Source: Cristatella mucedo (taxonomy: Eukaryota; Bryozoa; Phylactolaemata; Cristatellidae). Taken from it: DNA of 64,000 bases. The translations under genes were made by a program, and so were the position numbers. The stretch spans positions 2,508,501-2,572,500 of the forward strand of contig WPIO01000008.1 in assembly GCA_009760855.2 (NCBI GenBank), read 5' to 3'. Each line of letters starts with the position of its first letter. The stretch's first letter is position 1. The notes under the pieces are model-generated. The model had not been told where the DNA came from. It saw only the letters and a list, made by a program, of their open reading frames with translations, and did not search any database. Below, in pieces: positions 1 to 12,064 of this stretch.

Positions 1-482
1 ATAGGCTGGAGCCATAGAATGAAGGGACCTAAAAGTGAGCGACAAAACCTTGAAGTCGATCCGTTGCTTGACTGGTAGCCAGTGCAGGTCGGCGAGAAGT
101 GGTGTGATGTGTCAACTGCAACGCTCACGACAGAGAAGCCTAGCTGCGGAGCTTTGCACCGGCTGCAATCGCCTGATTGCACATGCCGGTAGGCTAGCAA
201 GCAGTGAGTTACAGAAGTCAAGACGGAATATCACAAATGCAGGGACCAACTTAGACGTGATATCCTCATCTAAACAAGCCCGAATTGTAGCAATGTTATG
301 TAGCTGAAAGTCGGCAGACTTGATTGTGGAGCTGATATGGTCGTTTAACGAGAGGTCACTTTTGAACATGCCACCTAGATTTCGAGCTGATTCAACAGGA
401 GATATGCTGGCAGAGCCAATTTTGAAGTCTGCCTTTCCAATTTCTGAATCACACTGGGTTTGCCCATAGCTAGTAAGTTCTA
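1..482 (-). mobile_element. L2/CR1-type LINE fragment (C-terminal reverse transcriptase part)
   Basis: Reading the minus strand gives the same protein stretch found in the longer LINE copies at 33-35 and 56-58 kb: a [15 protein letters not shown] motif, then a CNSLLASLPACAIRRLQ-like segment that follows the reverse transcriptase domain. The copy starts within the RT downstream part and is cut by the left window edge, so its 3' end is not seen. Frames are open for about 130 codons only; it is a dead 5'-truncated copy. The family assignment rests on resemblance to L2/CR1 group reverse transcriptases. Confidence 0.85.
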
Positions 483-678
483 TGCATTTGTCGATTTTCA
501 TGTCGTCACTCGCTGGTCCAGGTCGTAGTCCGTCCCTACACGCTACAGTTCAGCCTTCAGCTTCCGGCTGCTACTTTCGATCTGCCGAAGATCTGCCTGC
601 AGGATGTAGAATCCTTTCGTCGACCTCACCGCTACAACTGCAACGGCTCGATGGAGGCTCTTCTCGATGGAGAGCTCT

Positions 679-1212
<534 letters not shown>

Positions 1213-1228
<16 letters not shown>

Positions 1229-1709
1229 TAGCCGGTCTGGCCGACCATCCAGCGACACAGAATCTCTCTCTCTCTCTATCTCTCTCTCTCTCTATCTTTC
1301 ACCCTCACCCTCTTTCTCTCACACACTCACTCTCCCCCTCTCTCTACCTTTCACCCTCACCCTCTCCTGTGCCATTGTAATCCACTAGCTAGCAGGCTAG
1401 CTAGGAAGAACACCCTGTCCCACGGCTTGTAGACAGCTTGCTGCAGCCGCAGATGGGCTGATCATCGTGTTCAACAGGGTGTATATCATTCCCACATCAA
1501 TCTTGGTGGTGTATGCATTCCATTAGCAGGACTCCCACAGCTCTTATCTGCCCAGCTGCCCACTCTCTCAGAGACTCTCAGACTTGGAGCTCTCAGACTC
1601 CGAGGCACCGACGACTACTACCTTTTTGGTTCCCAGCAGTCTGAGATTCCAGCTCGTGAGGAGGTCATCAGGTCGCTGGATGGTCGGCCAGACCGGCTAT
1701 TGAGATAGA

Positions 1710-1715
<6 letters not shown>
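1213..1715. repeat. 44-bp inverted repeat joining a (CT)n to a (GA)n tract
   Basis: A 44-nt segment containing CAATAGCCGGTCTGGCCGAC lies at 1213-1256, directly after the (CT)n tract, and its exact reverse complement lies at 1672-1715, directly before the (GA)n tract. About 415 bp of unique sequence separates them. With the complementary microsatellites outside, the whole 680-1836 interval can form a long hairpin. Confidence 0.85.
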
Positions 1716-1799
<84 letters not shown>

Positions 1800-1836
1800 G
1801 ACAGAAAGAAAGAGAGAGAGAGAGACAGAGAGTAGG
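1709..1836. repeat. (GA)n microsatellite
   Basis: About 128 bp of GA dinucleotides with a few GACA and GAAA interruptions; reverse-complement partner of the (CT)n tract upstream. Confidence 0.95.
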
Positions 1837-2022
1837 GGCTGATCGGCTCGAAGAGGAGCAAACAGACTGTGAGGGTTTATGTGACCATCATGCTGATCCT
1901 GGGGGCAGGCAGGGGAGGGTAGAAGTGGGAGGGGCAAGCAGCAGCTTCCTGTGCTCCTGCCGTTCTGCTGAGGAGCTTCAACTTAGTGAAGAATTCTAAG
2001 CTAGGCTTCGCCACCCTAACTG

Positions 2023-2503
2023 TTGCAGCTACCACATTGCACTAATTCTCACCGACCTTCGCTGGCTGCCCATCAAGCTGAACGTCGACTTCAAGGTCAC
2101 ATACCTTTGGGTCCACTCCTTCTCTCGCTCCATCATAGCTATCCGAACTACTTCTCAATCAGGCTAAGCATTGTACCACCAGCTCTTCTGATTCAAGTAA
2201 TTTAGTCGTGCCTCTAACCAGCCTCAAAATCGTTGGAGATCGCACCTTTAGTTCGTATGCTCCCAAAGCCTGAAGCTCACTCCTGAGTGGCGTCACGACA
2301 TCCTCGACTTGACATTTAAAAAAGAATCTAAAAATCCGCATTTTCCTCATAGCACTTTCGGGTCCATGTGAGTTGCCCTTCGTGTTATTACGGGTGGTGA
2401 CACTGGTGGCATGGGTTAGCACTAGCCAATTGATTCATGCTTCTTATGCAGCAAATGCACAGTGTGGCCTAGAAATGAGAGATCTACTTCTCTGAGGGTG
2501 CTT
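2023..2503 (+). mobile_element. Diverged LINE 3' end
   Basis: Matches the post-RT region of the main LINE: CTTCGCTGGCTGCCCATCAA (LINE: TGCACTGGCTACCAGTCAA), TCGTATGCTCCCAAAGCCTG and a degenerate tail CTTCTCTGAGGGTGCTTA. Many substitutions and frame breaks show an old copy. Confidence 0.75.
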
Positions 2504-2744
2504 AAATGCAAATGCATTACTACTATCGGCACACAGCTCGAACAGTGCAGCAATACAGGGCCGCAAGGTCAGTGAACGCAGCCTGTGATTGATGCAATGT
2601 GAGTTACTTTTTAGCTCCGGTTTAGTTAACTCCACTTTTAGGTAATCTGTTATATCCTCACCCTGTCCTGTCATCAGATGTCTGTGTGATAACCAATTTA
2701 TTCTTGCAAAACTGGGCAATTTAAATAGAATAGTTCAGCCGAAG
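2504..2744. other. No recognised feature
   Basis: Ordinary sequence between a LINE remnant and a MITE; no supported frame. Confidence 0.4.
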
Positions 2745-3058
2745 GTGGTAGCCCAACTAATTCCTCATCGCTTAAGCACGGAGACAGCCAACTTTCTGCT
2801 ACAAGCATAGCCAGCCGGCAGCTGCTTATATTTATTTACATACAATAAAAACGTTTTGATATATCTTTTTGGTTTATGGTTAAGGATTTGGGGTTTATAG
2901 TTTAGCCTTTAGGGTTTAGGATGCAGGATTCAGAGTTTAGCATGTACAATTTACAGACGCTGGCTACCAGTTTGAACTTTCTACTATGAGCACAGTGTCC
3001 TTAGCAGAAAGTTGGCTGTCTCTATTCGACATATTATTAGTTGGGTAGCCACTACCAC
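2745..3058. mobile_element. MITE-like element, about 314 bp, with TTTAGGG-like interior
   Basis: The two ends are inverted copies: the left end begins GTGGTAGCCCAACTAATT and the right end, read in reverse, GTGGTAGTGGCTACCCAACT. About 45 bp inside each end lies GAGACAGCCAACTTTCTGCT, again inverted. The interior (2870-2945) is made of degenerate TTTAGGG/GGTTTA units. A related half-element lies near 41.92-42.09 kb. It carries no coding capacity; the superfamily is not identified. Confidence 0.65.
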
Positions 3059-3370
3059 AACTCATTGTCAAAGTGTTTGTTAATGTTAATTGTTATTAAT
3101 TAAATATTAAATTAATTAATTGTTAATTTTAGTGTCCGTTAATGTTTCATTGTTAACTCATTTTTTATTGTTTGCTCATTGATGAATCATTACTTAATAA
3201 CCTGTCTGTTTTTTCGGAAATGTCATTTTCTAGCCAGTTAAATGGTTCGAACATTATCAAAGTAATTTGCGACTGAGTTTATGAAGGCATTACAAGTTAA
3301 TGACCAAACACATGTTCAAAGAATATTTTATTGCTATGTATCTTTGTTTGCAGCATGTGTAAAAAAACCT
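3059..3370. other. AT-rich sequence, nothing recognised
   Basis: TTAATT-rich stretch (e.g. 3090-3130) with no frame, repeat match or RNA gene that I can support. Confidence 0.4.
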
Positions 3371-3373
3371 AGA

Positions 3374-3500
3374 GCTGGTTTGGTCCAGCGGATAAGGTGC
3401 TCGCCCCGACCAAGGTCTGGCTGAGGTCGTGGGCTCGAGCCCCGAGGCATATGTAAAGCGCCTGAGTAGAGATTAAGTTCTCTTGGGGTGCTATATAAAT

Positions 3501-3513
<13 letters not shown>
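3374..3513 (+). mobile_element. SINE A (tRNA-derived head, LINE-like tail)
   Basis: The head has a pol III A-box-like GGTCCAGCGGATAAGG and a B-box-like GGGCTCGAGCCCC. The tail GTAAAGCGCCTGAGTAGAG ... AGTTCTCTTGGGGTGCTATA is a variant of the 3' hairpin of the main LINE. Other copies: 14941, 20655(-), 22050(-), 29858(-), 31417(-), 38405, 47677(-). Not a functional tRNA: the anticodon arm is not conserved and the tail is constant. Confidence 0.8.
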
Positions 3514-4360
<847 letters not shown>

Positions 4361-4640
4361 AAAACGAAGAGCAACTGGGAAGTATACCAGAGTGAGCAGG
4401 GAGGCAGCCGAGGAAGTGAGAAGCATGTAACTTGCAGCACAGCACGACTAGTAAGGATGTGCCACATTCGGTGGCCAGTGAAGAGATGATGTCGCTGCAT
4501 AAGAATTGAGTAGTTCCACAGTCTTGGACCTGAAAACCAATAGACTCTGTCTTTAATAGTCTTTGAACAAAAGAATTGGGCACGAGGAGGCTGAAAGAAA
4601 TGCATCAGTTCAGCTTGTTGTGAAGGAGCCAAGCTAGTTT
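4361..4640 (-). mobile_element. LINE family C fragment (3' part)
   Basis: On the minus strand it reads FSGPRLWN-type sequence, similar to the APKAWNSLP segment after LINE reverse transcriptases, then a Leu/Pro-rich tail. Related copies lie at 21690-21880, 44325-44600 and 63555-63870, sharing GAGGAAGTGAG and TGCATAAGAATTG-type blocks. Identity as a LINE end is an inference. Confidence 0.5.
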
Positions 4641-4908
4641 AGGACTGCTTACCACGGCTAATGATCTAACCAGCTCGCCTGTTCTGTCCCGGCTGGACTT
4701 CTGTAATTCTGCTGGGCTACCGAGAAAACCACCAGGCCTCTGCAGCCGTTGATGAATATGGCCACCAGGGCGGTCGAAAAATTCCAGAAGGGTGTATAAG
4801 CCATTTTTGTTCCTCTGCTGAAGGAGCTTCGACTGCTCCTAGTTGATCAACTGATACAGAGCAAAACGCTCACTCTGATCCATATGGCCTTCCATAATAA
4901 TAATATTA
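4641..4908 (+). mobile_element. LINE family 2, 3' end
   Basis: CCCGGCTGGACTTCTGTAAT matches the SRLDFCN motif after the RT. The terminal 85 bp (AGTTGATCAACTGATACAGA ... ending in an ATA-rich tail) are the reverse complement of 6788-6875, the end of the minus-strand LINE 2 copy. The two ends thus define the LINE 2 3' terminus. Confidence 0.65.
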
Positions 4909-4911
4909 ATA

Positions 4912-4960
4912 ATGATAATAATCTACTTGATAAAGCCCACTCAGAGAACTAAATCTCTTT
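4912..4960 (-). mobile_element. 49-bp LINE tail scrap
   Basis: AATAATCTACTTGATAAAGC ... CAGAGAACTAAATCTCTTT is the minus-strand form of the main LINE 3' hairpin, joined directly to the 5' truncation point of the next plus-strand LINE. Confidence 0.6.
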
Positions 4961-6690
4961 ATATTCCCACTGTCCTGCTCCTACATTGCATTGATCTGCT
5001 GCTGCCATGCATAACTAACATCATTAATATGACATTAGCCTCAGGTCATGTCCCAGCACCTTTCAAAAAAGCTGTAGTCAGGCCACGTCTCAAGAAATCG
5101 ACACTAGACCAAGAGAACTTAAGCAACTACCGCCCAGTCTCCCTTCTACCATTCCTATCAAAGACACAGGAACGGGTCGTGGCAGACCAGCTGAACTCAT
5201 ATATCGAAACCTCACACCTTGCTAGTAAGTTCCAGTCTGGCTTTAGAGCTAATCACTCCACAGAGTCAGCATTGCTTCGGGTATACAACGACCTACTTAG
5301 GAATGCAGACATGGGTAAAGTGTCTCTGCTTATTTTGCTCGATCTTTCGGCAGCCTTTGATACTATCGATCACAAAGTTCTTCTAGAGCGCCTCTCATCT
5401 AGCCTGGGCGTCACTGGCACTGCTCTGCAATGGTTCAGGTCCTATCTCAGTGGGAGACTCCAGAGTATTGACGTGAATGGACAAAGATCATCTGAGGTAC
5501 CTCTGAAATATGGGGTACCTCAGGGCTCCGTGCTAGGTCCGGTTCTGTTCACGGTTTATACTCTCCCTCTTGCTGATGTGATTGCCAAGCACAATATAGG
5601 CTTTCACTTTTTTTGCAGATGACACGCAGTTGTACCTTTGCTTTGATGTCACCCAGCCTTCGAGCACCTCAAATTCTTTCAACTCAACTGCTGCACGCAT
5701 TGATGACATCCGCACATGGATGACAGCAAATTTTCTAAAACTAAACGATGATATAACCAACTTACTAGTTATGGGCAAACCCAGTGTGATTCACAAATTG
5801 GAAAGGCTGACGCTCAAAATTGGTTCTGCCAGCATATCTCCTGTTGAATCAGCTCGAAATCTAGGTGTCATGTTCTAAAGCGACCTCTCGTTAGACGACC
5901 ACATCAACTCCACAGTCAAATCTGCCTACTTTCAGCTTCATAACATTGCTAAAATTTGGGCTTGTTTAGATAAAGATACCACGTCCAAGTTGGTCCGTGC
6001 ATTTGTTACATCCCGTCTCGACTTCTGCAACTCACTGCTCACTGGCCTACCGGCATGTGCGATCAGGCGATTGCAGCTGGTGCAAAACTCTGCAGCTAGG
6101 CTTCTCTGTAGTGAGCGTCGCAGTTGACACATCACACCACTTCTCGCCAACCTGCACTGGCTACCAGTCAAGCAACGAATTGACTTCAAGGTTTTGTCGC
6201 TCACTTTTAGGTCACTTCATTCTTTGGCTCCAGCCTATCTCTCAGATATCTCCCACACCAGTCCAAGCGTCGTACCACCCGCTTTTCGGAATCCAACAGT
6301 CTACCAATACCTCGTATAAACCTCAAATCCTTTGGAGACCGTGCATTTAGTTGTATGCTCCCAAAACCTGGAACTCGCTCTCGACTTGAGTCAGAACATC
6401 CCCTGACTTGACCACATTTAAAAAGAGCTTAAAAACACCTATTTAGGACAGCATTCAGTGGGTCCCTGTGATTCGTCCTTCATGTGCTTATGCGTGCTGA
6501 CACTGTCCATGCTACTACTAACCAAATTTGCATGCTGACCCTGTGCATATCACCCTAACCATGTTATTCATGTTGTTTGTCAAGCATGATATTACTCACC
6601 ATTCGATCGCGTTTCCCTTTGCAGCAAATGTAAAGCGCCTAGAAAGAGATTGAGTTCTCCGAGGGCACTTTATCAAGTGCATTATTATTA
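4961..6690 (+). mobile_element. Main LINE (L2/CR1 group), 5'-truncated, RT to 3' end
   Basis: The open part (to 5622) shows RT landmarks in order: NYRPVSLLPFLSKTQERVV, FQSGFRANHSTESALL, motif A LLDLSAAFDTIDH, motif B GVPQGSVLGPVLF. At motif C the YADD box is broken: a run of eight T at about 5609-5616 shifts frame so the ORF ends FHFFCR, and LYLCFDVTQPSSTSN resumes in another frame at 5630. The post-RT region has further stops (5876). No endonuclease domain is present, so the 5' half is missing. The 3' end is the hairpin AAAGCGCCTAGAAAGAGATT ... GAGGGCACTTTATCAAG followed by (ATT)n. Confidence 0.9.
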
Positions 6691-6787
6691 TTATTATCTA
6701 GGCGCTTTGTAGCAAGTGTAAAGCACTTGTAAAGAGACTGAGTTCTCTGAGGGCACTTTATCAAGTGTATTATTATTATTATTATTA
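6691..6787 (+). repeat. Duplicated LINE 3' tail
   Basis: A second copy of the LINE terminal hairpin (GTAAAGCACTTGTAAAGAGA ... GAGGGCACTTTATCAAGTG) with its own (ATT)n follows the first tail directly, giving a tandem tail. Confidence 0.75.
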
Positions 6788-7430
6788 TGGAGGGCCGTAT
6801 GGGTCAGAGTGAGCGTTTTGCTCTGTATCATTTGATCAACTAGGAGCAGTAGAAGCTCCTTCCACAAAACACGGACACCACAAGATACGGACTGACCACG
6901 ATCGGATAAGTAAGAATCGAACCACACCCAAGTCTCATCTGCCTTTAGACTAATCTTCATTCTCAATCTTTCAAGTAATGTATCGCGATCGAGAATGTCA
7001 AACGCCACTGATAGACCAAGAAGGATCAGGGCAGTGGATTTTACCACCTTCGCTCCAGCCTAGAATGTCGTTGGTCAAACAGAGGAGACCAGTTTCAGAG
7101 GACTGGTGTCGCTTGAATCTGGACTGATATTTTTCTGACAATTCATTCTTGTCAATGTCTCCCGAAAGCTGCATAGTAGCAATCCTGTCAAGAGTCTTGG
7201 AAAAAGGAAGAAAGGAGACTGGGCAATAGTTTGCTAGGGACCTCAGAGTCCAATACCGGTTTTTAAGTATTGGTCGAATGGTGGCCCATTTGACCGACTT
7301 TGAGACAAGCCCTTTATACAAAAAAGCATGAAAACCTGAGATACGGTGGGGTAAGTTACTCCACCACTGAAGAACAAAGAGGGCAGGGTTTGCACGTCAT
7401 GCCTCCAGGTCAAAGCCTACGGGGAGGATA
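6788..7430 (-). mobile_element. LINE family 2, RT fragment
   Basis: On the minus strand: KWATIRPILKNRYW, then LANYCPVSFLPF (the NYRPVSLLP motif), SRFKRHQSSETGLL, and, after a frame break near 7020, LLGLSVAFDILDRDTLLERL (motif A). Motifs B and C are gone and the sequence jumps to the 3' end. It differs from the main LINE by many residues and has its own 3' terminus, so it is a separate lineage. Confidence 0.8.
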
Positions 7431-8165
7431 ATAATAATAATAATACATTTGATGTAGCAACCTCAGAGAATGCAATCTTTCTAGACACTTTGCATTTGCT
7501 GCAAAGGAAGCACGATCGAATGGTTAGTGGTAGCATGCTCAATAAACACCAAGAATAGCATGATTAGGGGTGGCATGCACAGGGTCAGCATGCAAGTGTG
7601 GTTAGTGGCAGCATGCACAGTGTCAGCATGGGTAAGCACATAAAGGACGAATCACTGGGACCTAGTAAATGCTGTGATAAATATATGCATTTTTAGTTTC
7701 TTTTTAAATGTGGTCAAGTCAGGAGATGTCATGACCCAAGCTAGAAGTGAGTTCCAGGCTTTGGGAGCATACAAACTAAAGGTAAAGTCTCCAAAGGATT
7801 TGAGGTTTTTACACGAATTATAGGTCAACGGTTAGATTCCGGAAAGCAGGTGATACGATGCTTAGTCCATTGAGGGAGTAGATGTGATAGGTAGGCTGGA
7901 GCCAAATAATGAAGAGACCGAAAAGTGAGTGACACAACCTTGAAGTCGATGCGTTGCTTGATTGGGAGGCCGTGCAAGTCGGTGAGAAGTGGTGTGATGT
8001 GGCAACTGCGATGCTCACGACAGAGAAGCCTAGCTGTGGAGTTTTGCACCAGCTGTAAGTGCCTGATTGCACAGGCTGGTAGGCCAGCAAACAGTGAGTT
8101 ACAGAAGTCAAGACAGGATGTCACAAATGCATGGACCAATTTAGATGTGGTATCCCTGTCTAAAC
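7431..8165 (-). mobile_element. Main LINE, 3' third
   Basis: Starts on the plus strand with (ATA)n and the inverted hairpin tail, and reads on the minus strand VTSCLDFCNSLFAGLPACAI, the post-RT segment. It is 5'-truncated where SINE B begins (8166). Confidence 0.85.
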
Positions 8166-8330
8166 AAGATGCTTGAACTTCACGACCCTTCAGGTCGTGA
8201 GTGCGAGTCCTACTGCAGTGCTGCCATTTTTGCCCACAGTAATCAGCAGTGACAGCCTTACGGCTCTTCTGCTGATATATAAATGAGGCCGTTAAATCGG
8301 CTAGCCTTTACTCTAGTTTTACTTTATGCC
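8166..8330 (+). mobile_element. SINE B (tRNA-related), partial head
   Basis: B-box-like GAGTGCGAGTCCT, then the family body (ACGGCTCTTCTGCTGATATA) and tail AATGAGGCCGTTAAATCGGC. Same family as 9487, 12785, 15090(-), 28498(-), 39587, 42498, 43645(-). Confidence 0.65.
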
Positions 8331-8801
8331 ACGTCTACTTGACCTATTCCCCTCGGGTCTCAACCATCCCTCACCCCCCCCAGTGATACACGGCCATCTC
8401 GCTCGTGCAGTGCTACGAAAACTTATGTCGTATTACTGGTTACAGTGAGCTCCCATTCTGCACCAGCACACTAGCAAGCCATTTCGGCGAAATCCCAATC
8501 CATGGTTCAACCTCTCCTAGAACTCCCACGATGGCTTCCTGTAAAACCTGCCAATGTAACTGCTTTGGATTTCAAGGGATCCTTTGTTCCCTTGTCAAGC
8601 CACAGTTTAGTAGCAACAGCAACAGCAGCAGCTTGTGCAGTAGCGCTCCACTATCGTTGTGCGGCAGGCCTGACTTAACATTGCAAACAGTGCTGTGCCA
8701 GTGGACTGGTGGGCTCGGTACTTCTTGACAATTCGTTACTTATAAACTATTTGCCACTCTTCCTTTTCAGCTTAAAAAGGCATTTTGCAACCATTCCAAT
8801 G
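8331..8801. other. No recognised feature
   Basis: A 107-codon plus frame (8405-8728) has a Ser-rich tail and no recognised domain, and its codon use is not persuasive. I do not call it a gene. Confidence 0.35.
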
Positions 8802-9130
8802 ATAATAATAATAATAAATTTGCATAGCACTCTAAGAGAATTTATTCTCTCTCTCTAGGCACTTTACATATGCTGTAAAGGAAGCATGATGAAATGGTGT
8901 GTGGTAACATGAACAGTGTCAAAAAACATAATATGATTAGTGAAAGCATGCAAAGTGTCAACATATAAATATGGCTTGTGGTGGCATGCACAGTGGCAGC
9001 ACGTGGTGGCATGCACAGTGGCAGCAAGCAAAAGCACACAAAGCTCAAAAGACTGCAAAAGGCTGTGAGAAACAGGTGAGTTTTTAGTTTCTTTTTAATT
9101 ATCGCCAAGCCAGGGGATGTCGTGACGTCA
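8802..9130 (-). mobile_element. Main LINE, 3' end
   Basis: Plus-strand order (AAT)n, inverted hairpin (GCACTCTAAGAGAATTTATT ... TAGGCACTTTACATATGC), then 3' UTR with the GTGGCATGCACAGTG block and the TTTTTAGTTTCTTTTTAA block. The copy breaks into a long (AC)n tract. Confidence 0.8.
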
Positions 9131-9267
<137 letters not shown>

Positions 9268-9486
9268 GATTTATTGAATTTTTGTAGCTAGTATATATAC
9301 ATTAGCCGGCGGTGCCCTGCTCTGCCGGGGTCGCGGGTGCTACCCGGACCTCCAGGTTCAGAAACAGGGACACACGGCTTCTGGGCCGGTAATGGCGTCG
9401 GAGATGCGAGTGCTGCCTTAATGCTTTCCTCTCTTCGTGGAATGCTGAGGTCGTCTTAGTTAGGTAGTGCCCTGCCGGGTATGCTG

Positions 9487-9650
9487 TGATGGCACACTAG
9501 GTAAGGCGGTTGCTTTTCACAACCTCGGTCTCAAAGCCATTGGTTTGAATCCTGTGGCGGATGACTCTTTATCGCCACTGCAAGCGGTGGGGATAGCCAC
9601 AAAGGCTCTTCTGCTCATACACAAACGAGGCTGTTAAATCAGCTAGTGTT
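9487..9650 (+). mobile_element. SINE B, complete-looking copy
   Basis: A-box-like TGGCACACTAGGTAAGGCGG, B-box-like GGTTTGAATCC, body AGCCACAAAGGCTCTTCTGC and tail AACGAGGCTGTTAAATCAGC. The head is long enough for a class II (Leu/Ser-like) tRNA origin, but this is inference. Confidence 0.7.
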
Positions 9651-9713
9651 TTTTATGATCGTACGTCTACTGCAAAGCGTGGCAATCTTTTTAAACTGGA
9701 CCAGTTCACTTTG

Positions 9714-11011
9714 CCAGTGTAACAGGCCAGCGTATACCCCGCCCAGAGTATACCCGGGTTTAAAACGGCCTAGGCCACTTTATACCCTAGACGGAAAATA
9801 GGCTAGACCAAGCTATATCCCTTCCGGGCCAGAATATACGCCACGGAAAGATGACGCAGAGCACGAATTTTTTTTTACTTTGGCCGACTCTTTTAGTCAT
9901 TGTTGATTGTTCAGTGGCAATCATTCAAACAGAGAACGTGCGAAACGAATTTCGCTGAAATCCGAGGAAGAACATTCGCCGCCGGATCTCTAAGAAGCGT
10001 ATAAATGAAGTGCCAGTAGTAGCATCATTACAGGCTAGAGCCCCTGCACGAAGAGAATGTTGTAGGAAATTCCACACGAATAAGGCCCTGACGAGCAAAA
10101 GGAAGATCGCCTACAGTCTCCAGTTTAAAAAGTGGGAGTGGCCAGGGCAGGAGAATCAGACGATCTCAACGCACGAGCAGGCACAAAGTGCAAGAATTTT
10201 TAGTCCCGCTTTCATCAGGTAACCAGTCGAGTTGTTTAAGAAAGGGCGTGACACGACACGATCATCTAGCTCAGTAGACAAGTGGAGCTCCCTGGCCTTC
10301 ATGGCAAGTTGAGATTGAGGCAATTAAGAATGCATCGGCTCGGGGAGATTCAGTTGATAGACGCTGAGGCCATAGCAGCAGGCAGCCAGAGGCCGTCCTC
10401 CTCACTTACCGGCTCCTTAGACTGCAGCCATGCATACTCATCGCCCTTCCTCCTGCGAATCTATACCCTACGCGTGCTGCTGTCAAAGAGTGAGAACTCG
10501 CTGTCATCCTCAACGGTGCCAGGAGCGGTATCGTTGCAGGCTAGGGCGGCTGCACGACGAGCGCGTGGAGGCAGCAGAGTTCCAGCAGCCTCCGTCTTAC
10601 TGAGCACAAGGATCGATCGCCGACGATCTTTAATTTGAAATACGGGACACTTGCAACTCAACACAGACCCGACAGGGCTTTCGGTACCCGACTTAAGAAA
10701 CAGGTTGTAGAAAAGACGAGGCAGGTGAGAGATCGGAGTAATGGGTCACCCTAAGAAAAGAACGGGGGGGGGGGGGGGGCGGCGCGCTAGAGGATGAGGT
10801 GCCAGGATGAGGCACCAGGGCGGATTTCTGAGCAGTCACGTAAAGATCATCTGTGTGTCGCTCAAAACATTGACATGACTGGGTATAATTTGACCTTGAG
10901 TGGTATAAAGTGGCCTAGGCCATAATGTACCTCCGGGGTATAAAGTGGCCTAGGCCACTTTAACCCCTGGTATATTTTGGCCTGGGGTTATGCTCTAGTC
11001 TATTACACCGG
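9714..11011. mobile_element. Non-autonomous DNA element with short terminal inverted repeats
   Basis: Left end CCAGTGTAACAGGCC and inverted right end CCGGTGTAATAGACT match at about 11 of 15 positions. Both subterminal regions are filled with the same palindromic words (GGCCTAGGCC, ACTTTATACCC, GGTATAAAGTGG). The interior contains two diverged copies of one about 110-bp module (near 10009 and 10515: TTACAGGCTAGAGCCCCTGC versus TTGCAGGCTAGGGCGGCTGC, each followed by an AAGGAAGATCGCC-like block). A 16-G run lies at 10764-10779. No transposase is evident; superfamily unknown. Confidence 0.6.
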
Positions 11012-11227
11012 TGCTTCCTTGCCACTTTGTTTCCTCAGCCATTCGTGACTTTTCTCCCTCTGCTTTTCTCTGCTGCATGAGCTGCACATTCCGTTGCCAA
11101 GCAAAGCAGCAAAGCTCAGGGTGCTCTGGCTCTGCCACGCTGTTGCACAGGCTTGCTTGCAGTAGAGGCCTCCTGACCTCAAACACGGCGAGCTCGGCTC
11201 GTAAACGTGCCAGTTCTTGCCGGCTGA
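11012..11227 (-). CDS. Possible coding exon, coiled-coil protein (unidentified)
   Basis: The minus strand is open for about 98 codons and, from an acceptor-like TTTATGCTCGCCTTAG, reads SRQELARLRAELAVFEVRR and onward to MAEETKWQG: charged, heptad-like and compositionally protein-like, unlike the other two frames. Downstream the frame enters the DNA element at 11011 and stops within six codons, so the element may have cut the exon or the frame may be chance. I recognise no family. Transcript evidence would decide. Confidence 0.35.
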
Positions 11228-11712
11228 CTAAGGCGAGCATAAAGCAGTCAGTTAGACATTGCGACAGAGTAAGGTGCTTCCCGGAAGTCACGATCGCGAA
11301 GGAGTGGTGGAAACATATAACTCACGTGGGCATGGGTCACGTGATCTAGGCTAGCAGAAAAGGTCCGCATAGGGTGTGGGTATCAAAAATTGGCATAAGT
11401 CATATTACTCTTAGCACAGACACCGTCAAAATCAGTGGCACGATCAAGAAACAGTTTGTCCAGCCTCAGAGCGGCAGTCCGTAATCTCAACAGTTTGAGT
11501 AATTACAGTCTCAAAGCAAGTTACAACAATAAAAGGATCCACAGTGGCTATAAGCACAAGAAGAACGACCGCTTAGTTCCTGGCATCTTCAGTCAAGATT
11601 AAGGTACCAGACACCTGCACGTTACTAGCGGCCATTTCTGTGCTCTCTTGTAAAATTCTTAAATCCAGCCTCTGAAGCTGTATAGAGGGTTTATGATTTC
11701 ACCACTAAGAGC

Positions 11713-11853
11713 CTCAACTAAGGCCTATGCCTGGGCTACCTCAGCCCCTCAACTAAGGCCTATGCCTGGGCTACCTCATCCCCTCAACTAAGGCCTATAC
11801 CTGGGCTACCTCAGCCCCTCAACTAAGGCCTATGCCCGGGCTACCTCGGCCGC
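11713..11853. repeat. 35-bp minisatellite, 4 copies
   Basis: Units begin at 11713, 11748, 11783 and 11818 (CTCAACTAAGGCCTATGCCT ...), differing at a few positions. Confidence 0.95.
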
Positions 11854-12064
11854 CTTATCGCGCCCTACTCATCTTCTAGATTAACAGCAGTAAGTCCAAA
11901 CCTGTTGCTGTCACTAGCACACTTTAGTTCTGCTTCCAATTTTTTTAAGACTGCTCTCTCCAAGACTGCTGATTAGCTTTGGCCTTTACTTCGGGTATTT
12001 TTAACCTCTGCTCTAGGCATTAAACTCATTCAACTGTCAAAATAAGCACACAATCGTGCAAGGT

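Noticed and set aside
3374-3450. tRNA-like A and B boxes as real tRNA genes
   Set aside because: They recur with a constant non-tRNA tail and lack a consistent cloverleaf; they are SINE heads. The same holds for SINE B.
11713-11853. Regular repeats as a possible CRISPR array
   Set aside because: Units are contiguous with no spacers; this is a minisatellite in a eukaryotic genome. The same applies to 45006-45093.
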